Positions 6,800 to 12,921 of a DNA stretch of 12,921 nucleotides are shown one piece after another; position 1 is the stretch's first letter; each line of letters begins with the position of its first letter. The stretch lies in assembly GCA_031423755.1 (NCBI GenBank), contig JANPGC010000308.1:1-12921 (forward strand). Direction: 5' to 3'. The stretch comes from JANMEX01 sp031423755. GTDB taxonomy: Bacteria > Pseudomonadota > Alphaproteobacteria > Rhizobiales > Rhizobiaceae. The notes under the pieces were generated by a model. That model saw only the letters and a program-made list of their open reading frames with translations. It was not told the origin of the DNA and made no database searches. Made by a program: the position numbers and the translations under genes.

Positions 6800-6875
6800 G
6801 CCCAGGTAGCTCAGTTGGTAGAGCAGCGGATTGAAAATCCGCGTGTCACTGGTTCGATTCCGGTCCTGGGCACCA
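6800..6875 (+). tRNA. tRNA-Phe (anticodon GAA)
   Basis: A 76-nt tRNA including an encoded CCA. The acceptor stem GCCCAGG (6800-6806) pairs with CCTGGGC (6865-6871), followed by discriminator A and CCA (6873-6875). The D-arm contains AGCTCAGTTGGTAGAGC. The anticodon stem is GCGGA/TCCGC with loop TTGAAAA, giving anticodon GAA at 6833-6835. The T-arm contains GGTTCGATTCC. All stems close without mismatch in the acceptor and anticodon arms. In related genomes a tRNA-Phe gene follows yacG; here two oxidoreductase genes lie between. The contractile-tail cluster starts about 620 bp downstream, so this gene may be an integration site, though no repeated 3' fragment is visible in the window. Confidence 0.97.
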
Positions 6876-7493
6876 CTTTCCATATCTTGCTCGATTTCGC
6901 GTCGCTTGCCGCTTCGATGGGGCGGCCAGTCCGGCTCGCGGACATTCGCACACGATGCATCCGGGATGATGGTGTGACGGCGGCCCAACGCGTGGCGGCA
7001 ATCTGTGGATGCATGGACGAGCGAGAGTGCCGCCCGTTGATCTGATCGCAGCCGCTGGAGAATTGTCATTTTTCTCTCGTCCTTCGCGTTACCAATGAAG
7101 CAGGTGGACAAGGCAAAGAATGCCCGCAGGCCAGACAGATCGCATCTTGGCATGCACCCGCGGCTGCCACCAAGCAGCGGCCGCACGCCAAGGCCCTGTT
7201 GGGATAGGCAAACTGCGCTGGTCATCTGCAAAACCTGCGGACGAGATGGTTAACTTGACGCAGCGTAACAATATTTGATCACCTATCGTGCAAGCTGTAT
7301 TCACTGCCATTTCAAAAGCTTGTCTGGTTAATCGAAGTTTACTCCACAGGAATGCGGGGAAAATCCACTGCCTCACCCGAATGGGTGATTGCCAACCCAC
7401 TCTGTTCGTGGTGAAATTAAGCCAAGGCGCAAATTATTGAGCAATTTGGACCAGTAACAAATAGCGTTGCTGGAGCAAGGCAGTTATGCGCAA
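6876..7493. other. 618-bp intergenic region between tRNA-Phe and the contractile-tail cluster
   Basis: No convincing gene: open frames on both strands give low-complexity or arginine-rich translations without family resemblance. Two small inverted repeats lie near the cluster: TCACCC-GAAT-GGGTGA (7373-7388) and CAAATT with AATTTG across a 7-bp spacer (7430-7448), the latter ending 45 bp before the DUF4255 gene. They are candidate operators. TTGACG at 7255-7260 looks like a -35 box but lacks a good -10 at the proper spacing. GAGAA/TTCTC at 7058-7076 is not followed by a T-run, so no terminator for the tRNA transcript is evident. The last 240 bp appear more AT-rich than the surrounding genes, as expected for a promoter region. 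Confidence 0.5.
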
Positions 7494-8105
7494 ATGTCAA
7501 CATTCGCAGTTATTCATGACACGAGCATAGAACTGCAATTGCAGATCGCGAATGCTCTACGCGATACCCCGGATGTGGATTTTGATCTTGGACCTGGCGT
7601 CGGAAAGATCAGTCTTATTTCGCCGGGAGGCAAGTTTCCGGAAGGCACTGTCGCAAGCCTTTATCTCTATCACCTCGAAATCGACAAGTTTCTTCGCAAC
7701 CAGCGGCTTCTGCCGGACCCGGTCAGCGAGCGCCAATTCCGAAAACCGCCGCTGCCGCTTCAGCTTCGTTACATGCTCACGCCGCTCGGCGATGATGAGC
7801 CGACCAATCATCTTGTGATCGGGCGTGTGCTGCAACACTTCCATGACAATCCAGTATTTTCGACACTTTCCGGCGCCCCGGTTGGCAACAGTTTCGGCGG
7901 CGCGAGCCGTGAAATTCGCGTCCGTCCGGACATGCTCTCGCTTGAGCAGCTCACGCAGATGTGGAGCGCGTTTTCTGCGCCCTATCGCGCGGCAGTCTCG
8001 TTTCTCGTCGAAGTCATAGCCATTGATTCTGGTCAGGCTCCGGTTGAAATTGTCCGCACGGCGGAAGTTATCCCGGCCACTGGCCTGATGCGCAGGCCGC
8101 TATGA
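7494..8105 (+). CDS. DUF4255 (Pvc16 N-terminal domain) tail terminator-like protein
   Basis: A 203-residue protein resembling the DUF4255/Pvc16_N family, which in eCIS particles forms the cap that ends the tube and sheath. Family-like features are the N-terminal MSTFAVIHDTSIELQLQIA helix, ASLYLYHLEIDKFLRN (a strand typical of gp-U-like terminators), the proline-rich PLPLQLRYMLTPLGDDEP segment (about 86-103), and ENLVIGRVLQHFHDNP-like residues with HLVIGRVLQHFHDNPVF. The C-terminal half has SLEQLTQMWSAFSAPYRAAVSF, a common closing motif. ATG at 7494 is chosen over TTG at 7467, with AAGG at 7477-7480 as a distant ribosome binding site, so the start is not certain. The stop overlaps the next ATG by 4 bp (ATGA), implying translational coupling. 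Being first in the operon is unlike PVC, where this gene is near the end. Confidence 0.8.
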   Translation: MSTFAVIHDTSIELQLQIANALRDTPDVDFDLGPGVGKISLISPGGKFPEGTVASLYLYHLEIDKFLRNQRLLPDPVSERQFRKPPLPLQLRYMLTPLGDDEPTNHLVIGRVLQHFHDNPVFSTLSGAPVGNSFGGASREIRVRPDMLSLEQLTQMWSAFSAPYRAAVSFLVEVIAIDSGQAPVEIVRTAEVIPATGLMRRPL

Positions 8106-8758
8106 CTGTGTTCGCGCCATCACCGGTTTCAACTCGCCAGGTTTTGGTGAGAGGCAGAGTGAGCGAGGCTGTCACAGGGAGGGTGTTCACAGACTTTGCC
8201 GCAATGCTTTCCTTCTCAACTGCCACGGGGCAGGGATCGATTCCCGCCAAACTGCAGATAAAGAGCGGCGGCTTCTATTCCATGCATCTTGAGCCGTCGC
8301 GTGACATGTCGGATTTGTCGAAAGGCGGACCGGTGACTCTGAAGCTGGATATCACTGTTCCCGGGCGCCCGCCGCTTTCTCAGAGCAAAGTCATACCTTC
8401 GGCAAAGTTCACGCTGATTTCGAAGCCGGTGAAGATCGGAAATCAGACACTGACGTCACGCGCCCTTTCCGGAGCACCGTTCGTGTTTGATTTCACCGTT
8501 CCCGCGAAACCAGTTGGCCTTCGCGGCATCGTTCTGAAAAAACACGATCCTGATGCGCCGCTTGCTGGCGTAAAAATTCGTGCTGGAACCGCGCCTGAGG
8601 TTCTGAGCGCGGCCAATGGACGATTTGTGATCAATGCTCTGCCGGTCGTCGAGACCGTCAGCATTAAGCTTGAAGGCACCGGTCCCATCGAGACTGTTGT
8701 CTTCCGGCCAGACTACGACATTCCCGTCAACACAATCACGCTCTCACTTGGCAGCTGA
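8102..8758 (+). CDS. Carboxypeptidase-regulatory-like beta-sandwich protein of the eCIS locus
   Basis: A 218-residue protein rich in beta strands and lacking a signal peptide or membrane segment. The C-terminal part (about 135-218) looks like a carboxypeptidase-D regulatory (transthyretin-like) fold: GLRGIVLKKHDPDAPLAGVK, then a short ANGRFVINALPV turn and TVSIKLEG. The N-terminal part (about 10-115) is another beta-rich domain (VLVRGRVSEAV...GGFYSMHLEPS) without a family name I can assign. The start overlaps the stop of the DUF4255 gene in an ATGA junction, so the two are probably made in fixed ratio and may bind each other, for example at the distal cap of the particle. That role is inference. 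It ends 19 bp before the sheath gene. Confidence 0.72.
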   Translation: MTVFAPSPVSTRQVLVRGRVSEAVTGRVFTDFAAMLSFSTATGQGSIPAKLQIKSGGFYSMHLEPSRDMSDLSKGGPVTLKLDITVPGRPPLSQSKVIPSAKFTLISKPVKIGNQTLTSRALSGAPFVFDFTVPAKPVGLRGIVLKKHDPDAPLAGVKIRAGTAPEVLSAANGRFVINALPVVETVSIKLEGTGPIETVVFRPDYDIPVNTITLSLGS

Positions 8759-8777
8759 GCCTGCATGGAGGTTTCAC

Positions 8778-11276
8778 ATGGCTGAATATCTTGCACCCGG
8801 TGTCTATGTCGAAGAAATACCATCCTCCAACAAGCCCATTCAGGGCGCATCAACGTCGACAGCTGGCATGGTCGGCATGACGGAACGGGGCCCGGCCAAT
8901 GTGGCTACGCTCGTGACCAGTCTTGGCGACTACGCCCGCAAGTTTGGCGGCGCGCTTGACCCGCTGGTGTTTGACCAGGGCAGGGACGGACTTCCCTACG
9001 CTGCTGAAGGGTTCTTCACAAATCTGGGCGCCCGCCTCTATGTCGTGCGCATCGTCGGCGCAGCCTTTGCAAACTCCTCGGTTTCGCTTCTGGCCGAAGA
9101 CAGCGCTGTGACTAGCCCAGCAAAACTGGCCTTCGGCGTCAACAAGGACGCGGCAACGGTCTCAATCAGCGGCGGCAATGGCATAACCGCCGCCTATGCC
9201 AACACGTTGCTTGTCTCCGATGGCGACCGCAATGAGGTGCTGACGCTCAAGGCGGCGGTTCCTTTTGTGACGACTGCTTACGTTCCGGGCGGTCTGTCGC
9301 TGGCTATTCCCAAGAGCACTGCGGCAGTGCTCAGCAAGGCAACTGTGCTGACGCTAAGCCAGCCGGGCGTGCTCGACAAGGATATTGCGGCGGCTTCTAA
9401 CGTGGTCACGCTGAAAGACGCATCTAACATTGCAGCCAATGATTTCGTGCTGATTCACGACGCCGGAAAGCTGGCAGGGCATAGTGAATTCGCGGAAGTC
9501 GCAAGCATTGACGCGACCAAGAAGATCATCACCCTCAAAGCCAATGTGACCGCCGCCCACGGCAAGGGTTCGGAGATCAAGAAGGCCGTCAATTCCGCCA
9601 CGACAACCACAATCGCCAACGCGTCGGCGGTTTCTGCCGACCCGGTGCAACTGTCTCTGACAGCCTACGCCGGAATCGTTCCCGATACAGCTTTGCTTTT
9701 GGAAAATGGAGCAGGCGGGTCCACCCGTGTCGTTGTCTCTGACATCATCAAGCTGGCCACTCTTGCCGACAACAAGAAGATGACCAACAGCTTCCCTGCG
9801 GGAGCCGTGGTTTCGGCTGGAATTCCGGTGCTCAATGTCACAGCCCGCTGGCCTGGGCTCTGGGGCGACAGACTGAAGGTGACCGCAGGAGGTTCGGCGC
9901 TGGTCAAAACCACTTTACGTGATCCTGCCGCCGCTGCAGCGACGACCATCAATCTTGTCACAGCCTTCGGGCTTTTTGCAGGCTCGGTCATTGTCATCGG
10001 CGACCCAACCAAGGGTGCAACGCAGAGCGCGCTGGTGTCGGCGGTCAATACCGCCACCGGCCAAGTCACGCTTGCGGCACCATTGGGCGCGGCAGCCACC
10101 GCCGCGACGGTGGTGACCAGTCAGGAGTTTTCACTGTCCATTGAGCGCGTCGACAAGATCAGTGGCAAAGTTGTCGAGAGCGAATTTTTTGACCGGCTGT
10201 CGCTGTCTGTTGATCACCCGCGCAATGCGCTAAAGCTGCTGGGCAGCTGGGATGGGGCCGCAAAGACACCGTCTGAATCTGGTGCGTCTCAGCTGATCCG
10301 CCTTTCACTGCCTGCCGCGCCGCCATCGGCCATCCTGCCGTTCGTCACCGGCGTTTCCCGTTTCATGACGGGCGGCAATGACGACAAGGATGGCGTCAAC
10401 GACCAGACCTATGTTGGCGTCGCCAATGAAAATCCCGCGCAGCGCACCGGCATTCAGGCGCTGGAAAATGAGCCGACGATCAGCCTCGTGTCAGTGCCGG
10501 GGCGCACCTCAGTCGATGTGCAGAAGGCGCTGGTCGATCACTGCGAAAAGATGCGCTACCGTTTCGCCGCGGTAGAGGTGCCGCTCGGCAGCACGTTGGC
10601 GCAGGCGCGCGCCCACCGGCAGAATTTCGACAGCACGCGCGTCGCGGTGTATTATCCGGGACTTGCCATTGCCAACCGGTTCGGCAATCCCGGTGACCGC
10701 ATGATGATCGGCTCGGCTGGGCATATGCTCGGCGTCATCGCGCGCACGGACATCACGCGTGGCGTCCACAAGGCCCCGGCCAACGAGGTCATTCAGGGCA
10801 TTCTTGCCTTGGAGACCGCTCTGACCAAGGGCGAGCAGGACATTCTCAACCCGATCAATCTCAACTGCCACCGCGACTTCCGGTCGGAGAACCGGGGACT
10901 GCGCGTCTACGGCGCGAGGGTGGCAACATCCGATCCCGAATGGAAGTACATCAACGTCCGCCGACTGCTGCTGTTCATCGAACAGTCGCTCGATACCGGG
11001 CTGCAATGGGCGGTGTTTGAACCCAATGACCAGCCACTGTGGGATCGAGTCAAGCAATCGATCACCGGCTTCCTCGATACGGTCTGGAGGTCAGGCGCGC
11101 TTGAGGGCCAGACCCGGGAAGAGGCGTTCTTCGTCAACATCGGCTACAAGGTGACGATGGAGCAGGCGGACATCGACAATGGCCGCCTCATTGTCGAAAT
11201 CGGCGTCGCTCCCGTGAAGCCTGCCGAATTTGTCATCGTCCGCATCAGCCAGAAGACCCGCGAAGCAACGTCGTGA
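8778..11276 (+). CDS. Major contractile tail sheath protein (enlarged)
   Basis: An 832-residue sheath protein, much longer than Pvc2-type sheaths (roughly 350-500 aa). It opens with the sheath signature AEYLAPGVYVEEIPSSNKPI and TAGMVGMTERGP, the N-terminal arm that links neighbouring subunits. Core segments are GFFTNLGARLYVVRIVG (78-94), LNVTARWPGLWGDRLKVTAG (352-371), MTGGNDDKDGVND (530-542), SLVSVPGRTSVDVQ (569-582) and the conserved C-terminus from YINVRRLLLFIEQSLDTG (724-741) to FVIVRISQKT. Between about 100 and 450 are beta-rich inserted modules resembling one another. The start is ATG at 8778, with GGAGG (8767-8771) 6 bp upstream; the longer open frame to 8634 overlaps the preceding gene and is not used. 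It contracts to drive the inner tube through a target membrane. Confidence 0.93.
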   Translation: MAEYLAPGVYVEEIPSSNKPIQGASTSTAGMVGMTERGPANVATLVTSLGDYARKFGGALDPLVFDQGRDGLPYAAEGFFTNLGARLYVVRIVGAAFANSSVSLLAEDSAVTSPAKLAFGVNKDAATVSISGGNGITAAYANTLLVSDGDRNEVLTLKAAVPFVTTAYVPGGLSLAIPKSTAAVLSKATVLTLSQPGVLDKDIAAASNVVTLKDASNIAANDFVLIHDAGKLAGHSEFAEVASIDATKKIITLKANVTAAHGKGSEIKKAVNSATTTTIANASAVSADPVQLSLTAYAGIVPDTALLLENGAGGSTRVVVSDIIKLATLADNKKMTNSFPAGAVVSAGIPVLNVTARWPGLWGDRLKVTAGGSALVKTTLRDPAAAAATTINLVTAFGLFAGSVIVIGDPTKGATQSALVSAVNTATGQVTLAAPLGAAATAATVVTSQEFSLSIERVDKISGKVVESEFFDRLSLSVDHPRNALKLLGSWDGAAKTPSESGASQLIRLSLPAAPPSAILPFVTGVSRFMTGGNDDKDGVNDQTYVGVANENPAQRTGIQALENEPTISLVSVPGRTSVDVQKALVDHCEKMRYRFAAVEVPLGSTLAQARAHRQNFDSTRVAVYYPGLAIANRFGNPGDRMMIGSAGHMLGVIARTDITRGVHKAPANEVIQGILALETALTKGEQDILNPINLNCHRDFRSENRGLRVYGARVATSDPEWKYINVRRLLLFIEQSLDTGLQWAVFEPNDQPLWDRVKQSITGFLDTVWRSGALEGQTREEAFFVNIGYKVTMEQADIDNGRLIVEIGVAPVKPAEFVIVRISQKTREATS

Positions 11277-11315
11277 TGACGGCTGCCCAGAAGAATATGG
11301 CCAAGGAGCAAAACC

Positions 11316-11753
11316 ATGCCAGAGCGCAATGACCCCTATGCCCAGTTCAATTTTGTTCTCAAGATTGACGGGATCGACGTCGCCGGCTTTTCCGAAGTCA
11401 GCGGCATATCGTCTGAGAGCGACATCATCGAATACCGCGAAGGCTCAGACGCCTCGCGCGTCCGCAAATTGCCTGCCCTGCGCAAGGTTGGCAACATCAC
11501 GCTGAAGCGCGGCTACACCCAGAATCTGGAACTGTGGAACTGGCGCAAGACCACGCTTGACGGGCTGACACAGCGAAAGAATGGCGCGGTGGTGCTGCGC
11601 GATGAACATTCCAACGACAAGCTTCGCTGGGAGTTTTTCGAAGGCTGGATTTCCAAATACGAGGGTCCGGCGCTCAACGCCACAGCTAACGAGGCGGCGA
11701 TTGAATCCATCGAGATCGCCATCGAAACCCTCGAACTCAAACTGCCGAGCTGA
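11316..11753 (+). CDS. Tail tube protein, T4 gp19-like family
   Basis: A 145-residue protein of typical family length that stacks in hexamers to make the inner tube of contractile particles. Recognisable stretches are FNFVLKIDGIDVAGFSEVSG (12-31), YREGSDASRVRKLPAL (40-55), the ITLKRGYTQNLELWNW strand (61-76), and a C-terminal IESIEIAIETLEL ending. The start is ATG at 11316, with AAGGAG (11303-11308) 7 bp before it. It sits 39 bp after the sheath stop and 11 bp before the next sheath-like gene, the usual sheath-tube neighbourhood. In PVC-like systems several tube paralogues exist (Pvc1, Pvc5); only this one is visible here, so it cannot be said whether it is the main or the baseplate-proximal tube. 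Confidence 0.93.
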   Translation: MPERNDPYAQFNFVLKIDGIDVAGFSEVSGISSESDIIEYREGSDASRVRKLPALRKVGNITLKRGYTQNLELWNWRKTTLDGLTQRKNGAVVLRDEHSNDKLRWEFFEGWISKYEGPALNATANEAAIESIEIAIETLELKLPS

Positions 11754-11764
11754 GTGCAGACATC

Positions 11765-12921
11765 ATGCAATTCACCCCGGGCCTTTATCGCCAAGCCGTA
11801 ACACCGGTCCGACCGTCCGGATTGCTGGCGCGCGGCGATATCCCGGTGCTGATGGGATATGCGCGCAAGGGTCCGACGGGCCGTGCGGAAGGCGAACCAG
11901 ACGACCCGGCAGGCATTCCCGTGAGGCTGCATTCACTGGGTGAGTTTGAAGAACTGTTCGGCGGTCCGCTGAATCACGGATTCCTGTGGCACAGCGTCAA
12001 GGGCTTCTTCGAGAACGGCGGCGCGGCCTGTTACGCGCTCCGCATCGTGTCGGCACAATCAAAAGCTGCTGGTGCCATGCGATCCCGTTTGGACGATGAC
12101 GCTGCCAAACCGGAACGCAGGATCGGTTGGCTTGCCCAAGCGTCGTTCCCGTGGCTGATGATTGATCCTCGAAAGCGCAGCGCCTCCTTGCAGGATGAAT
12201 CCGCGTCATGGGTGCAAACATTTGAGCAGGTCATCCGCGATTACGGCACACGCACTCCCGACACGGGCGCGCACGGCAACAGCCTGACCTTGCGCGTGAC
12301 CCGAACCGCAAATGTCAGGACCGAGACAGTCGTCGATGCCGCAGACGCAGGCAATGTGTCTTCGGTGCAATCGCTCGCTGGTCTTGAGGCCGGATCAATC
12401 CTCAATCTGACGCAAACAGGCGCTGACGGCAACACCGTTTCCGCCATTAGGGTGCCGTTCAAAATTGACACCGCGCGGCAGAAGATTGTCTGGAGCGACG
12501 ACTTTGTCGGCAGCGGGTTTGATCCGTCGAGACCGATCCGTTTGACCAGCGTCGAATTTAACGTTGCGGTCTATGGCGAAGGCAAATTGCTGCAGAGTTT
12601 TGCAGGGCTGTCGCCCAACCCCGCCCACAGTCGGGCCTTCGTCAAGGTGCTGCCCTCGTCCTGCAGGACAGTTGACTTTTCACCATTGGTTTTGCGCCCG
12701 GACAATGCTGCGGTGCCTCAAGGGGAGGTGGCCGCCTATCTGGACGCTGTTGACTGGACACTTGAAAGCACATGGCCACCGGAAGGTGACTATATTCTTG
12801 GCGGCGGCGTGGACGGCTTGGACGCGGTCACGAAGCAGGATTGGCTGAATTCGCTCCAACCAATCAAGCGGCTCTACGATGCTGCGATGATTGCCGGACC
12901 CGATATCGTTCTGCCGCCAGC
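11765..12921 (+). CDS. Second tail sheath-like protein (partial, 3' end beyond window)
   Basis: An uninterrupted reading frame of 385 complete codons running off the window. The N-terminus MQFTPGLYRQAVTPVRPSG, IPVLMGYARKGPTG (26-39) and LHSLGEFEELFGG with FFENGGAACYALRIV (81-95) mirror the start of sheath proteins: surface arm, phase-of-subunit helix, then the strand reading YxxRI. A beta-rich middle is followed by YILGGGVDGLDAVTKQDWLN (343-362), equivalent to the GGNDG loop of sheath cores, and DAAMIAGPDIVLPP. It is clearly divergent from the 832-aa sheath. In eCIS, minor sheath paralogues often form the baseplate-end ring or alternate layers; which one this is cannot be decided. ATG at 11765 has only a weak upstream GAG-rich stretch. 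Codon use and GC match the neighbours. Confidence 0.85.
   Translation, partial: MQFTPGLYRQAVTPVRPSGLLARGDIPVLMGYARKGPTGRAEGEPDDPAGIPVRLHSLGEFEELFGGPLNHGFLWHSVKGFFENGGAACYALRIVSAQSKAAGAMRSRLDDDAAKPERRIGWLAQASFPWLMIDPRKRSASLQDESASWVQTFEQVIRDYGTRTPDTGAHGNSLTLRVTRTANVRTETVVDAADAGNVSSVQSLAGLEAGSILNLTQTGADGNTVSAIRVPFKIDTARQKIVWSDDFVGSGFDPSRPIRLTSVEFNVAVYGEGKLLQSFAGLSPNPAHSRAFVKVLPSSCRTVDFSPLVLRPDNAAVPQGEVAAYLDAVDWTLESTWPPEGDYILGGGVDGLDAVTKQDWLNSLQPIKRLYDAAMIAGPDIVLPP

Larger units (their letters stand above)
7494..12921 (+). other. Contractile injection system (eCIS/PVC-like) locus, 5' part
   Basis: Five consecutive + strand genes: DUF4255/Pvc16-type terminator, beta-sandwich protein, major sheath, gp19-type tube and a second sheath-like protein cut by the window end. 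Gaps are 4-bp overlap, 19, 39 and 11 bp, consistent with one operon. No head, portal, terminase, integrase or lysis genes are visible. In known systems (Photorhabdus PVC, Serratia Afp, Streptomyces and Algoriphagus particles) Pvc16 homologues cap the tube, and several sheath paralogues can be present. The combination favours an extracellular contractile injection system over a phage or type VI secretion system. Baseplate, spike, tape measure, AAA+ ATPase and cargo must lie beyond 12921 if the locus is complete. Confidence 0.8.

Noticed and set aside
7255..7276. sigma-70 promoter at TTGACG
   Set aside because: No acceptable -10 hexamer at 16-18 bp downstream.
7089..7400. 103-codon minus-strand open frame downstream of tRNA-Phe
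   Set aside because: No recognisable domain, no ribosome binding site, and biased composition; I regard it as chance.
8634..8777. N-terminal extension of the sheath gene
   Set aside because: It overlaps the coupled beta-sandwich gene in another frame, and a strong GGAGG supports ATG at 8778, where the conserved sheath N-terminus begins.
1..12921. CRISPR arrays, insertion sequences or rRNA genes
   Set aside because: No regularly spaced direct repeats, transposase frames or rRNA sequences were seen anywhere in the window.

Overview
The window looks like chromosomal DNA from an alphaproteobacterium of the Hyphomicrobiales (Rhizobiales). The evidence is moderately high GC, an IF-1 of the conserved alphaproteobacterial type, and the gene order murA (tail) - DUF2948 - hisD - UPF0262 - low-molecular-weight phosphatase - infA - maf - yacG - tRNA-Phe, which I recall as a conserved block in Rhizobiaceae, Phyllobacteriaceae and Brucellaceae. 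Genus cannot be fixed by eye.

Layout. (1) 1-4314: housekeeping block on the + strand, tightly packed and often overlapping, covering the last residues of MurA, histidinol dehydrogenase, IF-1, a Maf nucleotide pyrophosphatase and the gyrase inhibitor YacG. It is interrupted twice by long, nearly perfectly centred imperfect palindromes (51-192 and 2997-3141). These share a core sequence but have different arms, each arm self-complementary. (2) 4388-6594: two Gfo/Idh/MocA-family oxidoreductase genes in tail-to-tail orientation with 2 bp between their stop codons, sitting between yacG and tRNA-Phe. Both carry Tyr where most of the superfamily has the active-site His. (3) 6710-6875: tRNA-Phe(GAA) with a recognisable sigma-70 promoter and a GC-rich discriminator. 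(4) 6876-7493: a 618-bp gap without a convincing gene. (5) 7494-12921: the start of a contractile, phage-tail-like gene cluster: DUF4255/Pvc16-type tail terminator, a translationally coupled beta-sandwich protein, a large tail sheath (832 aa), a gp19-type tail tube, and a second sheath-like protein that runs off the window end.

The cluster at the right edge has sheath, tube and Pvc16-type genes, a second sheath paralogue and no capsid or terminase genes in view. This is the signature of an extracellular contractile injection system (eCIS/PVC-like) rather than of an ordinary prophage. Its baseplate, spike, AAA+ ATPase and any toxin cargo would lie beyond 12921. Its position just downstream of tRNA-Phe suggests an accessory island anchored at a tRNA gene, but no second attachment site is visible. 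The points most worth following are the eCIS, the extra surface domains of its major sheath, and the compensating palindrome family.
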